NCBI GenBank assembly: GCA_905236935.1
Contig: CAJOQL010000096.1
Location: forward strand, 1-8,872
DNA length: 8,872 nucleotides
Direction of reading: 5' to 3'
Source of the DNA: an uncultured Bacilli bacterium
GTDB lineage: Bacteria; Bacillota_I; Bacilli_A; RF39; UBA660
The position numbers and the translations under genes are program-made. This document shows positions 4,669 through 8,872 of the stretch, one piece after another (positions within the stretch are counted from its first letter, which is position 1; each line of letters begins with the position of its first letter). Under the pieces are notes generated by a model that had not been told where the DNA came from, did no database searches, and saw only the letters and a program-made list of their open reading frames with translations.

Positions 4669-4848
4669 ATGGCTAATATTAAAATTTATCACATTATCAA
4701 TCGTATTACACGAAAAGAAAAGTTTTCTGGTAGTTATGAAAATTGTCTTGAACATTATAATGAACAAGATAAAGCTTATAGAAAAAATTGTAAAATAATA
4801 GATGATAAAGAATTTAATAAACTTATTAAAAAGAATCCTAAATTATGA
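4669..4848 (+). CDS. Small basic protein of unknown function (59 aa)
   Basis: An open frame from ATG 4669 to TGA 4846-4848 gives 59 residues starting MANIKIYHIINRITRKEK and ending KKNPKL. It is rich in Lys, Tyr and Asn. It is the first gene after the 4606 terminator, 28 bases downstream of the T-run, and overlaps the next gene by ATGA, so it is likely to be real and to start a small three-gene unit. No family recognised. Confidence 0.68.
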   Translation: MANIKIYHIINRITRKEKFSGSYENCLEHYNEQDKAYRKNCKIIDDKEFNKLIKKNPKL

Positions 4849-5189
4849 TTAAGTTAAAATTTAGTAATCTTGAAATTACCACAAATGGTACTATTACTAG
4901 AGGAAAAATTATTGCTACAATTAAACTATTTACTAAAAATGAATGGAGAACAATAATAAGTAAAAAATTTAATACAAAAATTACTCTTAAACCTGAAGAT
5001 AAATTTGATTTAAACAAAGCTTATAAATATATACAAGCAAAATTAGAAAAAGAAGCTTATAAATGGGCTTTAAAAGAAACAAAAAGACAAATAAGGTTTG
5101 CAAGACAAGATTTTGAAACTTTCACTAATTTTGGAGTCAAAGCACAGTATATTATTAATCATGATACTGAATATTTAAACAAGTTTTAA
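4845..5189 (+). CDS. Basic protein of unknown function (114 aa)
   Basis: The 114-residue protein has an N-terminal beta-rich half (MIKLKFSNLEITTNGTITRG, IIATIKLFTKNEWRTIISKK) and a C-terminal helical half rich in Lys, Glu, Ala and aromatic residues (NKAYKYIQAKLEKEAYKWAL, KETKRQIRFARQDFETF). It is basic overall, compatible with nucleic acid binding. No motif or family recognised. It is coupled to the 4669 gene by a four-base overlap and followed three bases later by the membrane protein gene. Confidence 0.75.
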   Translation: MIKLKFSNLEITTNGTITRGKIIATIKLFTKNEWRTIISKKFNTKITLKPEDKFDLNKAYKYIQAKLEKEAYKWALKETKRQIRFARQDFETFTNFGVKAQYIINHDTEYLNKF

Positions 5190-5192
5190 AAT

Positions 5193-5510
5193 ATGAATAC
5201 CGTTATATTTATAGCAATTTGTATTTTTATAGTGCTAATTATTTGTATAATTATAGTTTCTATTAAATATTTTAATTATTTTAGTAGTTTACAAAATGAA
5301 ACTTCTCTTGCATTATTTATAGATACATCTGATGGTGATGGATTAATAAATATTGAAGAAGTTGAACATATTGTTCAAGGATATAATACTGTTGAAAAAG
5401 AATTTGAAATTAAATATTTTCTAAAATCTGGATGTCAAATAAAAGAAACATTTGATACTAAAACAGAATGTGAATATAGATTTCAAAGTATTAAAGAACT
5501 TTTAAAATAA
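5193..5510 (+). CDS. Membrane-anchored relative of the tandem small protein family (105 aa)
   Basis: Residues 3-24 form one long hydrophobic segment (TVIFIAICIFIVLIICIIIV), a clear single transmembrane helix, followed by Lys, suggesting the C-terminal part lies in the cytoplasm. The remaining 80 residues end with a stretch resembling the tandem genes at 2939 and 3121: IN-IEEVEHIV-GY, then KETFDTKTECEYRFQSIKEL, matching E-x-Y-x-T/S-K-E-E-x-x-x-R-F-x-x-I. So it looks like the same small domain fused to a membrane anchor. Its role is unknown; tethering a partner to the inner membrane is a reasonable guess. It is the last gene before the tRNA-Gln block. Confidence 0.75.
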   Translation: MNTVIFIAICIFIVLIICIIIVSIKYFNYFSSLQNETSLALFIDTSDGDGLINIEEVEHIVQGYNTVEKEFEIKYFLKSGCQIKETFDTKTECEYRFQSIKELLK

Positions 5511-5546
5511 TTTATTAGTTAAACTATAATTATTATTTGTATATTT

Positions 5547-5628
5547 AGTAGATGTAATTGCTCTGCATTTATTATTAACTTAAAAATAGTAAAAGATTGG
5601 ATGACACAACTAGGAGTTTACATCTACT
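5547..5628 (+). ncRNA. Structured spacer closed by an 11-bp stem, before tRNA-Gln
   Basis: AGTAGATGTAA (5547-5557) is exactly complementary to 5618-5628. The enclosed 60 bases contain a further 7-bp hairpin (TATTATT near 5569-5575 with AATAGTA near 5584-5591). Five bases after the stem the tRNA begins. The words TAATTGCTC, TTGGATG and TAGGAG are shared with the gene-free block at 4392-4435. The stem is followed by TTTTATT, so it could act as a weak terminator or as a processing structure. Confidence 0.42.
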
Positions 5629-5633
5629 TTTAT

Positions 5634-5707
5634 TGAAATATGGTGTAATGGTAGCACTAGAGATTTTGGTTCTCTCAGTTCAGGTTCGAATCCTGATATT
5701 TCAACCA
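5634..5707 (+). tRNA. tRNA-Gln (anticodon UUG), with encoded CCA
   Basis: Acceptor TGAAATA (5634-5640) pairs with TATTTCA (5697-5703); U1-A72 is typical of tRNA-Gln. Discriminator A5704 is followed by encoded CCA (5705-5707), unlike the other three tRNAs here. D stem 5643-5646/5654-5657. Anticodon stem AGAGA/TCTCT (5659-5663/5671-5675) with loop TTTTGGT and anticodon TTG at 5666-5668. T stem 5680-5684/5692-5696 with loop TTCGAAT. It reads CAA, and is not a suppressor. Confidence 0.95.
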
Positions 5708-5756
5708 ACATTATTAGTAATAATAATATTAAAATAAGGTATTGTTTTATTGATAG

Positions 5757-5793
5757 AGCCGGACTTCAATTATAAGTTGTCCGGCTTTTATTT
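5757..5793 (+). terminator. GC-rich intrinsic terminator after tRNA-Gln
   Basis: AGCCGGAC (5757-5764) pairs perfectly with GTCCGGCT (5779-5786), a conspicuously GC-rich stem in this AT-rich DNA, and is followed by TTTTATTTA. It ends the transcript carrying tRNA-Gln and insulates the replication genes downstream. Confidence 0.85.
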
Positions 5794-5807
5794 ACTCTCT
5801 ATATTTG
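5777..5807 (+). promoter_or_regulatory. Possible Bacteroides-type promoter
   Basis: TATATTTG (5800-5807) matches the Bacteroides -7 consensus TAnnTTTG, and a TTG (5777-5779) lies 20 bases upstream, near the expected -33 element. It would start transcription shortly after 5810, just behind the terminator and ahead of the gene run starting at 5933. The -33 element overlaps the terminator arm, and AT-rich DNA yields such matches by chance, so this is tentative. Confidence 0.35.
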
Positions 5808-5862
5808 CCAAAATTGATGCTTCAAGCAAGCCACAATCAATTTATACGGCAAAAATGAGTAA
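5792..5862 (+). promoter_or_regulatory. Nested hairpin element in the leader of the replication gene run
   Basis: Four nested helices are stacked: TTACTC/GAGTAA (5792-5797/5857-5862), TTTGCC/GGCAAA (5804-5809/5848-5853), AAATTGAT/ATCAATTT (5811-5818/5836-5843) and a small GCTT/AAGC tip (5819-5822/5828-5831). The order is exactly palindromic, which is unlikely by chance. No T-run follows. It may be a cis-acting RNA leader or, on DNA, a palindromic protein-binding site over the possible promoter. The rest of the gap to 5932 shows only an A-rich translation leader. Confidence 0.5.
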
Positions 5863-5932
5863 CTATACCAATTTCAGTTAAAAATGCATTAAACATCGCC
5901 AAATTATCGAAAACTCACAAAAATTAAAAATT

Positions 5933-6190
5933 ATGGTTAATGTAAATTATTATTTTAAAATCAGAATTGTTTATAAATATAAAGTTTTTGCTACTGATAA
6001 TTTTAAAATAGATACTTCTGAATATGAAATTATAGTAACTCGTAATAAAAATATTTCTTTTAACGATATAACAAATGAAGTTTTTAATACTGCAAAAGAA
6101 TTAAATAAAGAAGAATGTGGTGATTTACCGCATTATGAATATGCGGGATGGACAATTATAGAAAAAAGAACTATCTATATTAAAAAATAA
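5933..6190 (+). CDS. Small protein of unknown function (85 aa)
   Basis: The 85-residue protein begins with beta strands rich in Tyr and Phe (VNYYFKIRIVYKYKVFATDN), continues with another strand (EYEIIVTRNK), a helix (FNDITNEVFNTAKELNKEE) and a final strand (YAGWTIIEKRTIYIKK). Small alpha/beta fold, family not recognised. It is first in the gene run leading to the helicase; ATG 5933 follows an A-rich leader ending AAAAATT with no Shine-Dalgarno. The next gene starts six bases after its stop. Confidence 0.75.
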   Translation: MVNVNYYFKIRIVYKYKVFATDNFKIDTSEYEIIVTRNKNISFNDITNEVFNTAKELNKEECGDLPHYEYAGWTIIEKRTIYIKK

Positions 6191-6196
6191 ACAATT

Positions 6197-6454
6197 ATGG
6201 CACTTATAATTTCGACTAATGGTCATTCTGCATTTCGTAGTGAAGAACTAGAAGGTGTTTTTCATTTAGCAAACGATAAAACTGGTAGACTTAGTAATAA
6301 TGTTGGATTAAATTTTAAATCTGGTACTAAAATTATACTTACTTGTAAAAATTCTAAAGAAGCTGACGCACTTAAAAATATGATTATAAATGTTATGAAT
6401 AATGATAAAGCTTACAACCAATTCCCCTGTAAAGAAGGAATGCCAGCAAAATAG
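6197..6454 (+). CDS. Small protein of unknown function, maybe N-terminal part of a shifted fusion (85 aa)
   Basis: The 85 residues contain two beta-like halves (LIISTNGHSAFRSEELEGVF and NVGLNFKSGTKIILTCKNS) and a helix (KEADALKNMIINVMNN), a layout resembling a small PH-like or beta-barrel fold but not recognised. It overlaps the next gene by 53 bases, far more than any other pair here. At CCCC (6424-6427) a +1 shift, or loss of one C, would join this frame to the next gene and yield a 228-residue protein (junction Q-F-P-V-K-K-E-C). So it is either an independent protein ending at TAG 6452-6454 or the first half of a larger one. Confidence 0.65.
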   Translation: MALIISTNGHSAFRSEELEGVFHLANDKTGRLSNNVGLNFKSGTKIILTCKNSKEADALKNMIINVMNNDKAYNQFPCKEGMPAK

Positions 6455-6884
6455 TATTTGTGCTAATTGTATTCATAAATGTAATATAAAAGGTATTACT
6501 TTATGTAATATTGATAAAAACCCTACTTTATTTTATAATTCATTTATTAATAATCCTATAAAGCAGTGTGAAGATCACTGCCCTATTGATAAAGCTTATC
6601 CTAAGATTAATATTCATAGTATTTGGGATTGGCGTAATGATTTTGTATATACAACACCTATTATACTTTGTTGTAAACATGATCTTGCTGAATATGAACA
6701 ACCAAGTATAGATGAAGTACTCCCACAATCTCATGTTATAGCCAATACTTATAATGTTAAACTAAAAGGATTTCCTTGGATAATTAATCTTGGAGAAGTA
6801 TCCAGTGGTGGTGTTAAACTTTATAGAACAAAATTATTATCTGATAATGAAATAAATAATATTTTAAAAAATATTAGAAAATAA
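6402..6884 (+). CDS. Cysteine-rich, possibly metal-binding protein (160 aa)
   Basis: The N-terminal 60 residues carry a cluster of cysteines: C14, C20, C23 and C27 (C-A-N-C-I-H-K-C), C34, C54 and C58 (C-E-D-H-C), with His nearby, suggesting a zinc-binding or iron-sulfur site. A pair CCKH follows near the middle. The C-terminal half looks like a globular domain (YNVKLKGFPWIINLGEVSSG). The only ATG in frame is 6402, deep inside the preceding gene; a stop lies just upstream, so if the preceding frame is not joined by a shift then 6402 must be the start. No family recognised. Its position before the helicase suggests a replication or recombination accessory role, by context only. Confidence 0.68.
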   Translation: MIKLTTNSPVKKECQQNSICANCIHKCNIKGITLCNIDKNPTLFYNSFINNPIKQCEDHCPIDKAYPKINIHSIWDWRNDFVYTTPIILCCKHDLAEYEQPSIDEVLPQSHVIANTYNVKLKGFPWIINLGEVSSGGVKLYRTKLLSDNEINNILKNIRK

Positions 6885-6885
6885 T

Positions 6886-7353
6886 ATGTTAAAAATAGAT
6901 TTAAAACCATATCTTGAAAATACTAAAAAGCCAAAAACTATTAAAAGAAATATTACTGATCCAAATGTAGAGAAAAATATTGCTATGATTTGTGAAATAG
7001 ATATTAATGGTAATTATTTTGCTACAAATGAATCTGGAGATGTTCATTATCCCTTTACTAAAGAAAGTTATAAAGTAAAATGTTCTAAATTTTATGCTAT
7101 TGAACTATCTAAAGGTAGAAGATTGGAGCGTAAAACCCTTAATCCTGTTGTTTGTGGTCGTGGATATATTCCTTTTGCTCCTGGAATAGGAGTTTTTGGG
7201 GATATTATTACCCTAGAGGATAAAACAAAAGTTTTTGACTTTAAGAAACTTATAGATATAGATAGTTATAAAGCAAAAGAATGTTTTTTATTCTATAAAA
7301 ATAATTATAATGAAATAAGAATAAATTATATGATGTTACATAATAATGATTAA
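6886..7353 (+). CDS. Protein of unknown function upstream of the helicase (155 aa)
   Basis: The protein has a basic N-terminus (ENTKKPKTIKRNI), a strand-rich centre (IAMICEIDINGNYFATNESG, VKCSKFYAIELSKGRRLERK) and a Gly/Pro loop segment (CGRGYIPFAPGIGVFGDIIT). No signal peptide or membrane helix. It starts one base after the previous stop and overlaps the helicase gene by eight bases, so it is translated together with it. It may be an accessory protein of the replication module; no family recognised. Confidence 0.75.
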   Translation: MLKIDLKPYLENTKKPKTIKRNITDPNVEKNIAMICEIDINGNYFATNESGDVHYPFTKESYKVKCSKFYAIELSKGRRLERKTLNPVVCGRGYIPFAPGIGVFGDIITLEDKTKVFDFKKLIDIDSYKAKECFLFYKNNYNEIRINYMMLHNND

Positions 7354-8827
7354 TATAGAAAATCTCCCTATTGAGGGAGAAAGAAAACGAAAACAAGAAG
7401 CTCCTGCTATTAAAAATATTGTTTTCACTGAAGGTCAAAAACTTGCTGTTGAAGGATTAAGTGAATTTATTGATAAGCCCTTTGAAGATGGAAAATATAT
7501 TTATGGTCTTGTTGGGCCTGCTGGTGTAGGAAAAACATTTATACTAAAATATGTTATAAATAATTGTAAATATACAAATTCTGTAATAAGATTTTGTACT
7601 CCTACACATAAAGCTTGTAGAGTATTTAGTCAGGCTATGGATAATGCCCAAACTTATACTTTTCAATCTACTTTTGGTTTTAGACCAAATATGAGTCTTG
7701 TTGATTTTGATCCAAATAATCCTGCGTTTAGACCTGTTGCAGAACCAAAATTAGATAATATAGTTCTTTTAGTTGTTGATGAAGCTAGTATGCTTCCTGC
7801 ATCAGTTGTAAAATATATTGATGATACTTGTAGAGCTAAACAAATAAAAATTATCTATTGCGGAGATGATAATCAGCTTCCTCCTCCAGAAGAGCATAGA
7901 AGTACTGCTTTTTATGTTTGCAATAAAATATTTCATCTTACTGAAATAGTAAGACAAGGAGATGATAATCCTGTTTTATATTTGTTAGATTTAATTCGCA
8001 AAGATATTAGAATGGGAACTCATAACAGTATTAATTTTATTGCTAAAAATAGAGGTAAAGAGTTCTATAATGGAAAAGGAGAAGGATATTCTATTGTAAA
8101 TAGTAATGTATTTTCTGAGATTGTTAATAATAGATTTATAGATCCTGCATATCATAAAAATATAAACAAATATAAACTTATTGCTTATACTAATTCCAGA
8201 GTAAGTTTATGGAATAACTATATCAGAAATATAATTATAGATGATGCTCAACATCAATTTATCACTAAAGATGATTTAATGATGAGTTATGTAACTCTTG
8301 TTGATGAATTTCTATCTGTAATTATTAATAATTCTGAAGAATATATAATAAATGATATAGTAAATTATACAGATGCTGCTTATGGATTAAAAGGATATTC
8401 TATTAGATTTCAAATGGTAAATGGTGGTCAAATTACAAAGCCATTATTTATAATTAATCACTTAGATAAATTTACTATTTTAAAGTATATAAAAACTCTT
8501 GATGATTTATCTAGAGATGCTAAAATGGCTAATGGTGGAACTAGAGCAAATAAATGGAAAAAATATTATGATTTTAAGAATAATTATCTAATTGCACAAA
8601 ATATTATACGCAATGACAGAATTGCATATAGTAGAGATTTAGATTATGGATTTGCTTTGACGAGTCATAAGAGTCAAGGTAGTACATATGAAAATGTGTT
8701 TGTTGATGCAACTGATATTATTTTTAGTGCCACTGGTCAACCATATACAAATATGGATGAAACTCTTCGTAGATTATATGTTGCTTGCTCTAGAACAAGT
8801 AATGAATTAATAATATCATATATGTAA
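7346..8827 (+). CDS. SF1 DNA helicase, Dda/RecD/Pif1-like (493 aa)
   Basis: All hallmark motifs of a superfamily 1B 5'-3' DNA helicase are present in order: Q motif around Q31 (FTEGQKLAVE), Walker A GPAGVGKT at 57-64 (K63), motif Ia TPTHKA at 85-90, Walker B VVDEAS at 143-148 (D145, E146), motif III GDDNQLPP at 173-180, motif IV LTEIVRQ at 198-204 (R203), motif V LTSHKSQGST at 438-447 and motif VI RRLYVACSR at 475-483. The C-terminal half corresponds to the UvrD_C_2-type second RecA domain. At 493 residues it is somewhat longer than T4 Dda (about 440). It would unwind DNA with ATP during replication or recombination in the cytoplasm. It ends the overlapping gene run from 5933 and its TAA overlaps the next start. 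Confidence 0.95.
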   Translation: MINIENLPIEGERKRKQEAPAIKNIVFTEGQKLAVEGLSEFIDKPFEDGKYIYGLVGPAGVGKTFILKYVINNCKYTNSVIRFCTPTHKACRVFSQAMDNAQTYTFQSTFGFRPNMSLVDFDPNNPAFRPVAEPKLDNIVLLVVDEASMLPASVVKYIDDTCRAKQIKIIYCGDDNQLPPPEEHRSTAFYVCNKIFHLTEIVRQGDDNPVLYLLDLIRKDIRMGTHNSINFIAKNRGKEFYNGKGEGYSIVNSNVFSEIVNNRFIDPAYHKNINKYKLIAYTNSRVSLWNNYIRNIIIDDAQHQFITKDDLMMSYVTLVDEFLSVIINNSEEYIINDIVNYTDAAYGLKGYSIRFQMVNGGQITKPLFIINHLDKFTILKYIKTLDDLSRDAKMANGGTRANKWKKYYDFKNNYLIAQNIIRNDRIAYSRDLDYGFALTSHKSQGSTYENVFVDATDIIFSATGQPYTNMDETLRRLYVACSRTSNELIISYM

Positions 8828-8872
8828 TGGCTAGTATTCATAATTGGGGATATGATGTTGAAGTACTTCCTA
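8827..8872 (+). CDS. Start of a gene, possibly an exonuclease/DNA polymerase (partial)
   Basis: ATG 8827 shares its A with the helicase stop. Only 15 residues are visible (MASIHNWGYDVEVLP). The sequence Y-D-V-E-V-L-P contains a D-x-E pair (residues 10 and 12) of the kind that begins the Exo I motif of DnaQ-like 3'-5' exonuclease domains, including those at the N-terminus of phage DNA polymerases. A replicative polymerase or exonuclease next to the helicase would make sense, but 15 residues are too few for certainty. Confidence 0.5.
   Translation, partial: MASIHNWGYDVEVLP

Noticed and set aside
6540..6734. Minus-strand open frame
   Set aside because: Antisense to the Cys-rich protein gene.
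7250..7438. Minus-strand open frame
   Set aside because: Antisense to the end of the 6886 gene and the helicase start.

Overview
The window is strongly AT-rich, densely packed with genes on the + strand only, and consists of many small proteins of about 50-160 residues, four tRNA-type genes, and at the right end an SF1 helicase followed by the start of another gene. Gene starts lack Shine-Dalgarno motifs and instead sit in an A/T-rich context (often ATT-ATG), as in Bacteroidetes. Taken together this suggests a tailed phage of a Bacteroides-type host, most likely crAss-like (Crassvirales). That is inference: no capsid, portal, terminase or phage RNA polymerase gene is present to prove it. TAA, TAG and TGA all end genes here, so the standard code is in use.

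Layout. 1-1262: a possible gene tail, a small unknown protein (66-344), a small protein with a signal peptide (346-714) and a 153-residue unknown (801-1262). 1263-1368: a 16-bp inverted repeat with a T-run. 1369-1975: three tightly packed small genes. 1976-2328: two structured stem-loops, tRNA-Lys(UUU), a spacer, then a tRNA whose anticodon loop is interrupted by about 31 extra bases. 2382-3577: small overlapping genes, including a tandem duplicated pair and a gene broken by a +1 shift at a CCCCC run. 3578-3892: structured spacer and tRNA-Leu(UAA). 3919-4245: a Trp-rich unknown. 4246-4640: about 390 bases without a gene but rich in hairpins and closed by a clear intrinsic terminator, a candidate non-coding RNA. 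4669-5510: three small genes, the last being a membrane-anchored relative of the tandem pair. 5511-5707: structured spacer and tRNA-Gln(UUG). 5757-5793: GC-rich terminator. 5792-5932: nested hairpin leader with a possible Bacteroides-type promoter. 5933-8872: a compact run of genes ending in the helicase and the start of a possible exonuclease/polymerase gene.

How it fits together. The three readable tRNAs decode AAA, TTA and CAA, the AT-rich Lys, Leu and Gln codons that dominate these genes, so they plausibly supplement the host supply. The terminator at 5757-5793 separates the small-gene/tRNA/structured-RNA region from the downstream unit that leads into DNA replication. The most unusual features are the interrupted tRNA, the series of structured gene-free blocks next to the tRNAs, and two places where one extra C in a C-run separates reading frames that would otherwise be continuous.
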